A DNA stretch of 64,000 nucleotides, from NCBI GenBank assembly GCA_017828975.1, contig JAGAJN010000014.1, forward strand, positions 62,001 through 126,000, in the 5' to 3' direction. Source of the DNA: Oscillospiraceae bacterium (GTDB lineage: Bacteria > Bacillota > Clostridia > Oscillospirales > Ruminococcaceae). The position numbers and the translations under genes were made by a program. Each line of letters opens with the position of its first letter. Within the stretch, counting starts at the first letter, position 1. Under the pieces are notes generated by a model that was not told the DNA's origin, made no database searches, and worked only from the letters and a program-made list of their open reading frames with translations. This document shows, in pieces, positions 51,893 to 60,576 of this stretch.

Positions 51893-54019
51893 ATGAAAGA
51901 AAAACTCAATTACCGTGAAATATACAAAAAGCGAATTCTCTGCATTTTAAAGCAGAACGACAAAAAGTGCGTTCCCTACAAGACCCTTTACGCAAAATGC
52001 AAGGGCAAAAAGCCCCGCCCCGACGAATTCAAGGCGGCTGTCCGTGAGATGAAGGAGTCGGGCGAGATTTTCGAGAGGAAGGACGGCTTTGTTATCTGTG
52101 CGTCCTACGGGATATTTACAGCAACCGTTGCCAGAGTCGCAAAGACCTTCGGCTTTATCACCCGTCAGGAGGACAATGTGGAAATATTTGTCCCCGGAAA
52201 ATTTTTGAAGGGCGCAATGCCAAATGACGTGGTCCTTGCAAGGCTTATCCCACAGCGGGGAGAAAGTCCCGAGGGCGAGGTCATTAAGATAATTCAGGAG
52301 AATTTCTCACGGTTCACGGGAACGGTCATCTGCGAGTTCGGACACTTTTATGTCCAGCCCGACAGTCTGACAAAGGAACCGCTGCCCGTGGCAAAATCGG
52401 ACGTTACCTGCCACGAGGGCGACAAGGTGCTTGCGGAGGTTTACAGGCGGGGCGAACGCCATTCGGAACATTCCGTAAGAGTGGTCATGAGCTTCGGCTC
52501 GGCGGAAAATGCCACAGCGTCCGCAAAAGCTGTGCTTATGCTCAACGGCGTTGAAACGGAATTTCCCTCAGAGGTCATGGACGAAGCCAAGAGAGCCGAA
52601 AAATTGGGCATTCCCAAGGGCGAAACGGATAAGCGCCTTGACCTGAGAGAGCTGCCTATCTTCACCATTGACGGTGCGGACACCAAGGACATCGACGACG
52701 CTGTTTACGTTAAGGAGATAGAGGACGGCTTTGAGCTGAGCGTCCATATCGCAGACGTTTCCTTCTATGTCAAGCCGAAAACCGCCCTTGACAACGACGC
52801 ATTCCAAAGGGGAACGTCCATCTATTACGCAGATAAGGTCATTCCCATGCTGCCAAAGGAGCTGTCAAACGGCATTTGTTCCCTCAATCCCCAGGAGGAC
52901 AGACTGGCATTTTCCTGCATTATGCAGCTGGACAGCGAGGGAAATCTCAAAAAATGGAAATTCTCGAAATCCGTTATCCGCTCCCGTGTAAAGGGCGTTT
53001 ATTCGGAGATAAACCGCATTTTAAAGGGCGATGTTTCCGACGAGCTTCGGGAAAAATACGCCGAGGTTTGGGACGTTATCCCCATTATGAAAAAGCTTGC
53101 GGACATTCTCACCGCCAACAAGCTGAAACGTGGTGCGCCCCAGCTTGACACCCCCGAATGTAAGCTTATCCTCGACGATAACGACCGCTGTATCGACGTT
53201 AAACGCCGTGAGCGGGGCGAAGCCGAGCTTATTATCGAAGAGTTTATGCTCATGGCAAACACCTGTGCCGCAAAGACCGCAAAGGAGCGTCAGGTGCCGT
53301 TCGTTTACCGTGTCCACGAGGACCCAAGTCCCCAGAAGATAGCCGATTTAAAGGAAGCCTGCGACAGGCTGAATCTTACAATGCCGCAGTTTAGCGAGGT
53401 AAAGCCCGTTCATCTTGCCGAACTGCTGAGAAGTGTTGAAAATTCGGAGATAAAGCCCGTTATTAACAATATGGTTCTCCGTTCAATGGCAAAGGCGAAA
53501 TATTCCGATGAACCGCTGGGACATTTCGGGCTTGTTCTCGAAGATTATGCGCATTTTACGTCACCTATCAGGCGTTATCCCGACCTTGCTATCCACCGTA
53601 TTCTCACGGACGTTTGCTATAATAAGATGGAAGGCAAGCTTGTGAAGAAGCGTTACGAGGGCTTTGCAAAGGCGGCTTCGGAGCAATCCTCAAACTGTGA
53701 GCTGACCGCTATGCGTGTTGAGCGTGAATGTGAGGACTGCTACATGGCTGAGTATATGCAGGCGCATCTGGGCGAGGAATTTGACGCTATCATCAGCGGA
53801 ATGACCGATTACGGCTTCTATGCGGAGCTTGACAACACCGTTGAGGGACTTGTAAAGCTGGAAACTCTCGGTCAGGGCTATGAATTTGACGGAATGTTCA
53901 GCATTACAAAGGACGGAAAGCCCGTTTACAAGGTGGGCGGAAAGGTCCGTGTAAAGTGCGTTAAGGCGTCCGTTTCGTCGGGACAGGTGGATTTTGAGGT
54001 TGCGGATAAAGCCGAATAA
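51893..54019 (+). CDS. rnr: Ribonuclease R
   Basis: 3'-to-5' exoribonuclease able to degrade structured RNA, 708 residues. Order of domains: N-terminal winged helix (about 10-70), cold-shock/OB domain (about 80-220), RNB catalytic core with FTIDGADTKDIDDAVYV (metal-binding Asp residues near 255-264) and YAHFTSPIRRYPDLAIHR, and a C-terminal S1 domain (IISGMTDYGFYAELDNTVEG). 18 bases after the YwqG-like gene. Confidence 0.97.
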   Translation: MKEKLNYREIYKKRILCILKQNDKKCVPYKTLYAKCKGKKPRPDEFKAAVREMKESGEIFERKDGFVICASYGIFTATVARVAKTFGFITRQEDNVEIFVPGKFLKGAMPNDVVLARLIPQRGESPEGEVIKIIQENFSRFTGTVICEFGHFYVQPDSLTKEPLPVAKSDVTCHEGDKVLAEVYRRGERHSEHSVRVVMSFGSAENATASAKAVLMLNGVETEFPSEVMDEAKRAEKLGIPKGETDKRLDLRELPIFTIDGADTKDIDDAVYVKEIEDGFELSVHIADVSFYVKPKTALDNDAFQRGTSIYYADKVIPMLPKELSNGICSLNPQEDRLAFSCIMQLDSEGNLKKWKFSKSVIRSRVKGVYSEINRILKGDVSDELREKYAEVWDVIPIMKKLADILTANKLKRGAPQLDTPECKLILDDNDRCIDVKRRERGEAELIIEEFMLMANTCAAKTAKERQVPFVYRVHEDPSPQKIADLKEACDRLNLTMPQFSEVKPVHLAELLRSVENSEIKPVINNMVLRSMAKAKYSDEPLGHFGLVLEDYAHFTSPIRRYPDLAIHRILTDVCYNKMEGKLVKKRYEGFAKAASEQSSNCELTAMRVERECEDCYMAEYMQAHLGEEFDAIISGMTDYGFYAELDNTVEGLVKLETLGQGYEFDGMFSITKDGKPVYKVGGKVRVKCVKASVSSGQVDFEVADKAE

Positions 54020-54067
54020 ATCCGAACTGTTAGCCGCTTATTAAGTAAAAATATATGTATCAGAAAA

Positions 54068-54109
54068 ATGCACAAGCCTTGCAACCTGAAATTGTAAGGT
54101 TTGTGCATA
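54068..54109. terminator. Hairpin after rnr
   Basis: ATGCACAA-CCTT-CAA can pair with TTG-AAGG-TTGTGCAT around a 7-base loop. On the plus strand it is followed by A-rich sequence, on the minus strand by TTTTTC. It probably ends rnr transcription less efficiently than a canonical terminator. Confidence 0.5.
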
Positions 54110-54116
54110 AAATATC

Positions 54117-54145
54117 TTGACATTTGCGCTCTTTCGGGATAGAAT
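54117..54145 (+). promoter_or_regulatory. Promoter of the MATE gene
   Basis: TTGACA (54117-54122), 17 bases, TAGAAT (54140-54145). Confidence 0.75.
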
Positions 54146-54180
54146 AGAACAATCATCGAATTGTTTACGGAGGAACGCTT

Positions 54181-55524
54181 ATGGTCAGAGATATGACGGA
54201 GGGAAAACCCCTTTCACTTATTCTGCAATTTTGTATCCCAATGCTTGTGGGAAATCTTTTCCAGCAGCTTTATAATATGGTGGACAGCGTTGTTGTGGGA
54301 CGCTTTGTGGGGCAGGACGCACTTGCGGCGGTCGGCTCAACGGGCTCCATAAGCTTCCTTGTTATCGGCTTTGTGACGGGCTGCACCAGCGGCTTTGCAA
54401 TTCCCGTTGCGCAGACCTTCGGTGCGGGGGATTACGTGGGAATGAGAAAGCACGTCGCCAATTCAATGTACCTTTCTATCCTCATTTCGGTACTGCTGAC
54501 AACCCTCACAATGATCTTCACCCGTCCCCTTCTTGAGCTGATGAACACCCCCGAAAACATCATTGACTCCGCCTACGACTACATTATCGTTATCTTCGGC
54601 GGAATTGCAGTGACAATGCTTTACAATATCCTAGCATCCGTTTTAAGGGCTTTGGGGGACAGCAAAACGCCCCTTCTCTTCCTTGCGGTGGCGTCGGTGC
54701 TGAATATTATCCTCGATTTGCTGTTTGTTATCGGCTTTAAGCTGGAATGTCTGGGCGTGGGCTTTGCAACGGTCATTGCACAGGCAATTTCGGCGGTGCT
54801 TTGCCTTGTCTACATAAAAAAGCGTTATCCCATTCTGACCTTTACAAAGGACGAGCTTCGGGCGGACAAGACCTGTTCGGGCAGACTGCTTTCTGTGGGA
54901 CTGCCCATGGCGTTTCAGTTCTCCATAACGGCGGTCGGCTCCATAATTTTGCAGACGGCGGTAAACTCTCTCGGTTCGGGGATAGTTGCGGCAGTCACCA
55001 TTGCCAACAAGATACAGATGATAGTCACCCAGCCCATGGAAACAATGGGCGTTACCCTTGCGACCTACGGCGGACAGAACTTAGGCGCAGGACGCATTGA
55101 CCGAGTTAAAAAGGGCATCTCCCAAAGCCTTATCGTCATTCTGATATACAGCTTAGCGGCATTTGCGGTTGTGACGCTTCTGGGCGAATATATTGCAATG
55201 CTGTTCATCAAGCCCGAGGAAATGGCAGTTATGGGCGAGGTTAAGCAGTTCCTTTTCTGCAACGGAATGTTTTATCCCATACTTGCAATTCTTTTCGTGC
55301 TGCGGAATTCCTTGCAGGGACTGGGCTTTGGGCTTCTGCCTATGATGGCAGGCGTATGCGAGCTTGTTGCAAGGACGGCTATCGCTTTCATGCTGGTGGG
55401 CACTTTTGGTTACACGGCTATCTGCTTTGCAAGCCCCGCCGCTTGGGTGGCTGCGGACATTCTCCTTGCTGTCATCTACTTTATAAAGATGAAGGAACTG
55501 ACCTTGAAATTTAAGAAGGCATAA
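54181..55524 (+). CDS. MATE-family efflux transporter
   Basis: 447 residues, 12 transmembrane helices in two repeats. PMLVGNLFQQLYNMVDSVVVGRFVG is the N-terminal MATE hallmark (in two pieces) and LRALGDSKTPLLFLAVASVLNIILD is typical. A cation-coupled exporter of drugs or metabolites; substrate unknown. GGAGG precedes the start and a strong terminator follows. Confidence 0.95.
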   Translation: MVRDMTEGKPLSLILQFCIPMLVGNLFQQLYNMVDSVVVGRFVGQDALAAVGSTGSISFLVIGFVTGCTSGFAIPVAQTFGAGDYVGMRKHVANSMYLSILISVLLTTLTMIFTRPLLELMNTPENIIDSAYDYIIVIFGGIAVTMLYNILASVLRALGDSKTPLLFLAVASVLNIILDLLFVIGFKLECLGVGFATVIAQAISAVLCLVYIKKRYPILTFTKDELRADKTCSGRLLSVGLPMAFQFSITAVGSIILQTAVNSLGSGIVAAVTIANKIQMIVTQPMETMGVTLATYGGQNLGAGRIDRVKKGISQSLIVILIYSLAAFAVVTLLGEYIAMLFIKPEEMAVMGEVKQFLFCNGMFYPILAILFVLRNSLQGLGFGLLPMMAGVCELVARTAIAFMLVGTFGYTAICFASPAAWVAADILLAVIYFIKMKELTLKFKKA

Positions 55525-55529
55525 AGAAA

Positions 55530-55567
55530 CACGGTGCGTTTCATAGCGAAATGCACCGTGCTTTTTT
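55530..55567. terminator. Bidirectional terminator, MATE and DUF624 genes
   Basis: CACGGTGC (55530-55537) / GCACCGTG (55553-55560), with TTTC/GAAA pairing inside and TTTTTT after. The DUF624 gene ends at 55566, so the T run overlaps its stop. Confidence 0.85.
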
Positions 55568-56213
55568 ATAGCGACTTTAAAAAATCCTCACCGAAGCAGC
55601 TCATTTCCTCCTCGGTCAGCTTGTCCGACGCCTTTTTAAATGCGAGAATGTCGATGAACGCCACCGTTTCAACCGCCATCAGCAGAAGCGCCCCCGCAAA
55701 GAAGAATATCTCCAACATGACCGTCCCGAACAGGATAATGCAAAGTATCATCAGCACCCAGATTATCAGGAAATACTGCACCCTGTAAAGCATGGTGATG
55801 ATTATCTCCGTAATGCTCATGGGCGTTTCGACGAACACCCTGCATGCCGCAGCGAAAATTATCAGTGCGGCGCAGAAGGAAATGCACGCCACCATGGGGT
55901 AAACAAGATAGGTCATTCCCGTCTTTTCCGAGGCATATATCCCCGCAGCCTGCAAAAAAATCAGCAGCTGAATGGGGAAATATTTCATCATACGCATATT
56001 TGCCATAAGCTCCGAAAAGAACCGCTTAACCAGCCCGTCATGAACATCAAAACGCTTGAAAATAACGTCCTTCCCGATGACAAACGCCGCTGTCAGCGAG
56101 GGAATTGCCAGTATGGAGGCGGTCAGATACATGGTCCCGAAGCAGCAAATGCTCAGGAAAAACACCAGATGTATCATTGACATAATTGTGCTGAGGTCGA
56201 GTTTTTTCTTCAT
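55566..56213 (-). CDS. DUF624/YesL-family membrane protein
   Basis: 215 residues, about five transmembrane helices. Layout and the GTMYLTASILAIPSLTAAF start resemble YesL (DUF624), which is regularly found beside sugar ABC importers, as here (eight bases after the permease gene). Function unknown; a link to uptake or sensing of plant or host glycans is inferred from context. Confidence 0.8.
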   Translation of the reverse strand: MKKKLDLSTIMSMIHLVFFLSICCFGTMYLTASILAIPSLTAAFVIGKDVIFKRFDVHDGLVKRFFSELMANMRMMKYFPIQLLIFLQAAGIYASEKTGMTYLVYPMVACISFCAALIIFAAACRVFVETPMSITEIIITMLYRVQYFLIIWVLMILCIILFGTVMLEIFFFAGALLLMAVETVAFIDILAFKKASDKLTEEEMSCFGEDFLKSL

Positions 56214-56220
56214 TGGCAGA

Positions 56221-57048
56221 TCACATCTTTACAGAACCTGCAAGGCCGTTGTAGATATACTTCTGCAGGAAGATGAACACTATCATAATAGGCACCATAC
56301 CGATGATTATCGCCGCAGAAACTATCTCAAAGGGCGTTGCCATTGAGCCGAAGAACTTGTACAGAGCGACTGTGAAGGTCTGAACATCTCTGTTCAGGTA
56401 CAGGTTCGGGATATAGAAGTCGTTGTAAAGACCGATACCGTTAATGATGACCAGCGTTGTGCAGGCGGGCTTCATCAGGGGGAATATTATCATAAAGAAG
56501 GTTCGGAAATAACCTGCTCCGTCGATATATGCAGCCTCGTCCAGCTCCTTTGAGATACTGTCAAGCTGATTGAGCATAATGTAAATTCCCACGATGCCGA
56601 CGCCTGCGTAAAGGATAATAACACTCCACATAGTATTGATGAGCTTTACAGCGTACATCATACGGAAGATAAGCGTCTGAGTTGCAACGACGGGGATAAA
56701 CATTGTCAGGGTAAACAGCAGCTTAACGACCTTTTTGCCCATAAAGTCAAAGCGGTGGAGGACGTAAGCGACCATTGAGGTGAATGTTACCTGCAATGTC
56801 AGGGAGATGACCAGGATTATCGCCGTGTTGACAAATGCCTGACCCAGCTTGCCGACCTTTATGGCATACACGAAGTTATAGGTGTTGAGGAAGCTTGCAG
56901 GCGGTTCAAGGACGCTTGTGGCGGAGTATTCCGCACCTGTCTTAAATGCCATAAATATCAGCGGGATAAGCGGGATAATTACAAAGAGGCTTGCGATTAT
57001 CAGGAAAACATATCTTATGATCTTATATGCAAGAGATTCTTTTACCAT
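56221..57048 (-). CDS. Carbohydrate ABC transporter permease (MalG/LacG-like)
   Basis: 275 residues, six helices. The EAA motif is seen in ELDEAAYIDGAGYFRTFFMIIFP (in pieces), which contacts an ATPase. The N-terminal VFLIIASLFVIIPLIPLIFMAFKT and C-terminal ending (VFIFLQKYIYNGLAGSVKM in pieces) are typical. No ATPase gene is adjacent; such importers often share a general MsmK-like ATPase encoded elsewhere. Confidence 0.94.
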   Translation of the reverse strand: MVKESLAYKIIRYVFLIIASLFVIIPLIPLIFMAFKTGAEYSATSVLEPPASFLNTYNFVYAIKVGKLGQAFVNTAIILVISLTLQVTFTSMVAYVLHRFDFMGKKVVKLLFTLTMFIPVVATQTLIFRMMYAVKLINTMWSVIILYAGVGIVGIYIMLNQLDSISKELDEAAYIDGAGYFRTFFMIIFPLMKPACTTLVIINGIGLYNDFYIPNLYLNRDVQTFTVALYKFFGSMATPFEIVSAAIIIGMVPIMIVFIFLQKYIYNGLAGSVKM

Positions 57049-57052
57049 ATGC

Positions 57053-57904
57053 TCAGTCCTCCCTTACAAACAGCTTCTGCAGACCTACCGCCAGCAGAAC
57101 GATAACAAATACCATTACCGACAGCGCAGCCGCAAAGCCAACCTTGTTGTCGCCCATTGCCTGCTGTATCATAATAACGGGAGTCAGCGTACCGTTGCTT
57201 CCGTTGAGCATGATGTAGGGTATTTCGAAAACCTGAATAGAACCCGAAACGCTCAGCAGGATATTGATAAACAGCACCTTTCTGATATAAGGCACAGATA
57301 TGTAGCGTATCTCCTGCATCTTGTTGCAGCCGTCAAGGATAGCCGCTTCGTAAACCTCCGTGGGTATGGACTGCAATGCGCCGAAGAACATAATAAAGTT
57401 CATTCCGTAATATCGCCAGATACTGATAGAGGCGATAGCGGGATTTACTATCTGAAGGTCCTGCAGCCACTTATGCTGGAGGGCGTCCAGACCAAGTGCG
57501 CCGAGGATAGTATTGAGTGTACCTGCGTTGTTGAAGAAGATGATGAAGATCGTGGAGATGATAACACCGTTAAGAAGATAAGGGATAATAAGGATACCCT
57601 TAAACAAGTTCAGTCCTCTGAATTTTCCGTTTACGACGATGGCGAGGAAAAACGCAAATATCAGCTGCGGTATAGCTGCAAGGAAATACCAGCCGCAGTT
57701 TTTGAACATTGCGATATACTCAGGATTGGTAAACAGCTTTCGGTAATTCCTTATGCCGATAAATTCAATATCGCCGAAGCCCTTCCAGTTGGTAAAGCTG
57801 AGGACGAAGTTGCCGATTATGGGAACATAAGAAAATATCAGCAAGTGCAAAAGAGGAATTACCAGAAAAACGAAAATAAATATTGATCTGCCTTTACTTT
57901 TCAT
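57053..57904 (-). CDS. Carbohydrate ABC transporter permease (MalF/LacF-like)
   Basis: 283 residues from the ATG at 57904 (AGGTGAT upstream); the open frame runs 29 codons further back without a ribosome binding site. Six helices, EAA loop in TEVYEAAILDGCNKMQEIRYI (in pieces). Partner of the MalG-like permease five bases downstream. Confidence 0.94.
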   Translation of the reverse strand: MKSKGRSIFIFVFLVIPLLHLLIFSYVPIIGNFVLSFTNWKGFGDIEFIGIRNYRKLFTNPEYIAMFKNCGWYFLAAIPQLIFAFFLAIVVNGKFRGLNLFKGILIIPYLLNGVIISTIFIIFFNNAGTLNTILGALGLDALQHKWLQDLQIVNPAIASISIWRYYGMNFIMFFGALQSIPTEVYEAAILDGCNKMQEIRYISVPYIRKVLFINILLSVSGSIQVFEIPYIMLNGSNGTLTPVIMIQQAMGDNKVGFAAALSVMVFVIVLLAVGLQKLFVRED

Positions 57905-58015
57905 TAAATCACCTGCGTATTCAGTGTGAGATGCGGCGACATTCGCAAAACCATTTATGTACGGTTTCGGAATGCCGCCGCATATTATCACATTATTCTT
58001 TTTATAAAGCGGTTA

Positions 58016-59464
58016 TCAGCCAACCAGGCTGTCGTCCCACTTAACGCCGAGATCCTCTCTTGCCTGAACATAAGCCTTGTTCTGAGCCTCAACCTGAGCA
58101 TCATAAGCAGCCCAGTCGGGATCCTTGGTAACGTCGATAACGTCAAAGAGGTTTCCTGCGTACTTATAGTCCTCAAGCAGACCTGCTTCTGTCAGAACGT
58201 TTTCGTTGTTCATGGAGTTAGCATTTGTAGCGAATGCGAACAGGGGCTTGCAGGTACCTGCCTCAACAGCCTCGTCAATGAGCTTGTACAGCTCGGGAAC
58301 TACGGGAGTAACACCCTTCTTCATTGCGATATATCCGCTGTCAGCAAGATACTGAGGGCTTTCGGAGATGTACTCGATGAAGAGTCTTGCGCCGTCCTTA
58401 TTGTCGGAGCCCTTGTTGATAGCATAGCTGTCAGCAGCTGCTGCCATTACATACTGACCGTTGCCGAAGTCGGGAGCGGGAGCAAACTTGATGACGGAAG
58501 GATCTGTTCCCTCGGGGCAGCGGCCCTGGATCTGAGGAACTACCCATGCGCCGAAGAGCATCATAGCAGCCTTGCCGTTTCCTACAACGTCCATTGCAAC
58601 ACCGAAGTCTGTGTAGATGTCAGCCTCAAAGAAGCCCTTGGACTTCCACTCGGTGTACATCTTAATGGTCTGTCCCATAGGCTCGGAGGGGCTGAAGGGA
58701 GTATCGCTCTTGAGCATGGACTGATAAGCGTCGTTTCTGCCTGCTACATAGTTAGCAAAGTCGGGCAGAGTAGCCATAGGCCAGTTCTCAACTCTGTGCA
58801 GAGCGATGGGGTCAATGCCCAGCTCACGGAGCTTTGTGCAGAGGTCCTCAAACTCAGCCTTTGTTGTGGGGATCTTGTCATAGCCTGCCAGCTTGATAGT
58901 TTCCTCGTTGTAAACAACAGCGTTGTTGTAGGTCTTTGCGGGCATAAGAGCGTAGATGTACTGTCCGTCATTATACATAGTTGCAGCATAATCGCCGTAG
59001 TACTCCTTAGCCTCGTCAAGAGTGCAGTAAGGCTCAGCGTACTGCTGCCATTCCTCGATCTTCCAGTTGGGAGATGTGTAGATGTCGATAGAGGGGTCTG
59101 CTGTCTGGAGCAGGGGACGGATATCATCTTCGGTAGAGTTTACCTGCAGGTCAATGTGGATACCGTAATCCTTCTCGAACTGCTCTGCCAGATGCTTCAG
59201 ATAAGCATAGCTTTCATCACGGTAGGTGTTACCGTTTTCGTCCTTCTTTTCCTCACCGAGAACTCTGTTTCCGCCATGAGTATAAAGGGTAACGGTTGTG
59301 CCCTTGAGAGCTGCTGCGTCGATCTCGGAAATGGTCTTTAAAACCTTTCCGCTGTCGCCCGAGCCGCCGTTGTCGGAAGTACCTCCGTTGCCTCCGCAGC
59401 CGCTGAGAGCGGTGGAAGCAAGTGCCATACTCATAGCCAGTGCCATGACCTTCTTGTTGTTCAT
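58016..59464 (-). CDS. Extracellular sugar-binding lipoprotein of the ABC transporter
   Basis: 482 residues. Signal peptide ending in the lipobox ALSGCGG, followed by a Gly/Ser-rich linker and a family 1-type solute-binding fold (EQFEKDYGIHIDLQVN, GNGKAAMMLFGAW, AADSYAINKGSDNKDGARLFIEYI). Ligand probably an oligosaccharide. AAGGAGG is immediately upstream. First gene of the importer operon. Confidence 0.94.
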   Translation of the reverse strand: MNNKKVMALAMSMALASTALSGCGGNGGTSDNGGSGDSGKVLKTISEIDAAALKGTTVTLYTHGGNRVLGEEKKDENGNTYRDESYAYLKHLAEQFEKDYGIHIDLQVNSTEDDIRPLLQTADPSIDIYTSPNWKIEEWQQYAEPYCTLDEAKEYYGDYAATMYNDGQYIYALMPAKTYNNAVVYNEETIKLAGYDKIPTTKAEFEDLCTKLRELGIDPIALHRVENWPMATLPDFANYVAGRNDAYQSMLKSDTPFSPSEPMGQTIKMYTEWKSKGFFEADIYTDFGVAMDVVGNGKAAMMLFGAWVVPQIQGRCPEGTDPSVIKFAPAPDFGNGQYVMAAAADSYAINKGSDNKDGARLFIEYISESPQYLADSGYIAMKKGVTPVVPELYKLIDEAVEAGTCKPLFAFATNANSMNNENVLTEAGLLEDYKYAGNLFDVIDVTKDPDWAAYDAQVEAQNKAYVQAREDLGVKWDDSLVG

Positions 59465-59857
59465 AATTTTTTCCTCCTTAAATCACTGCTGCTCTTAAAT
59501 GCTGATTTTTTATGCGGACATTAAGTGCAGAAACGAATAAAAACCGCAAAAAAGATTTTTATTCCTCACATATTATTAAACAATATTTTTACCGAAAAAT
59601 CAAGTGTTTTTATGTTATTCATAAAAATATCTGCTTTTTTCACAAAGTTATCACAGATAAATCGTTAAAACCAACAACAATGTCAATAAAAATTAACACA
59701 TTTGAACGAATATCATCATTTTCAACAAATTGGTACAGCTAAATTTTTCCATTTTACGAAAACGATTAAGCCGATATGTTTTTCCGAAAATAACCGATTG
59801 ATTTTTGAGTGAAAATGTGGTATAATCGACTTATAAATTAGATTGGAGTACAGAAAA
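59465..59857. other. AT-rich divergent intergenic region
   Basis: About 390 bases between the sugar-binding protein (minus) and the DUF2461 gene (plus). I see a good promoter only for the plus gene (59798-59826). Possible minus -35 boxes (TTGACA at 59671-59676, TTGATT near 59600) lack a convincing -10 at the right distance. No gene seen. Confidence 0.5.
59798..59826 (+). promoter_or_regulatory. DUF2461 gene promoter
   Basis: TTGATT (59798-59803), 17 bases, TATAAT (59821-59826). Confidence 0.82.
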
Positions 59858-60532
59858 ATGCCATTTTCAATGAAAACCATAGACTTTCTCACCGAAAACC
59901 GCATAAATGACAGCAAAGCGTGGTTCGAGGAGCATAAAGCCGAATACAAAAAGCTGGTGACAGAGCCGTTCTGCGAAATAATAGAGAAGCTCTCCCCCGT
60001 CCTTGCGGAGATAGATGACGAAATAGTCTGCTCACCCCGCTGCATTTCCCGAATTTACAGGGACGTTCGCTTTTCCAATGACAAATCCCTGTTCCGTGAC
60101 AGTATGTGGTGCTCCTTCCGCCATCCCAGACAGCCCCGTGAGCCCATGCCCGAGCTGTATTTTGCCATCTCCCCCGACGGCTTTGAGTTCGGCTGTGGCT
60201 TTTACTGTGCGGGAACGGCAAATATGGAGGCAATGCGCTCCCTTATCCTTTCGGGCGACAAAAGCTTCAGGGCGGCGCAAAAGGCTTACCGTTCGCAGGA
60301 CAGGCTTGTTATGGGCGGCGACAGCTACAAAAAGAGCCGTTTCCCCGACCAACCCGAGGACGTCCGTGAGTGGCTGGACAGAAAGAACATCTACTTTAAC
60401 TGCGGCACCAATGACCCCGCAATAGTGTTCGGTGATGACCTTGCCGACTACATAGCCGAGGGCTTTAGGCAGTGTGCGCCTATCTTCCATTTCCTGATGA
60501 ACGCCAGAAACAAAGCAATTGCGGAACGATAA
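59858..60532 (+). CDS. DUF2461-family protein
   Basis: 224 residues from the ATG at 59858, nine bases after GGAG; a TTG at 59843 is in frame but overlaps that site. Conserved DUF2461 segments: FSMKTIDFLTENRINDSKAWFEEHKAEYK (in pieces), RIYRDVRFSNDKSLFRDSM, and PELYFAISPDGFEFGCGFY. Cytosolic, function unknown, found widely in bacteria. Stand-alone gene with its own promoter and terminator. Confidence 0.9.
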   Translation: MPFSMKTIDFLTENRINDSKAWFEEHKAEYKKLVTEPFCEIIEKLSPVLAEIDDEIVCSPRCISRIYRDVRFSNDKSLFRDSMWCSFRHPRQPREPMPELYFAISPDGFEFGCGFYCAGTANMEAMRSLILSGDKSFRAAQKAYRSQDRLVMGGDSYKKSRFPDQPEDVREWLDRKNIYFNCGTNDPAIVFGDDLADYIAEGFRQCAPIFHFLMNARNKAIAER

Positions 60533-60539
60533 TATAAAA

Positions 60540-60576
60540 GGGAACGCCGTGCAAAACACAGCGTTCCCTGTTTTAT
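60540..60576. terminator. Bidirectional terminator between DUF2461 and hydrogenase genes
   Basis: GGGAACGC (60540-60547) / GCGTTCCC (60561-60568), tail TGTTTTATT on the plus side and an A-rich region on the other. Confidence 0.82.

Noticed and set aside
57926..59341. 471-residue plus-strand frame opposite the sugar-binding protein
   Set aside because: Shadow of a clear lipoprotein gene on the minus strand; no family pattern in the plus-strand translation.
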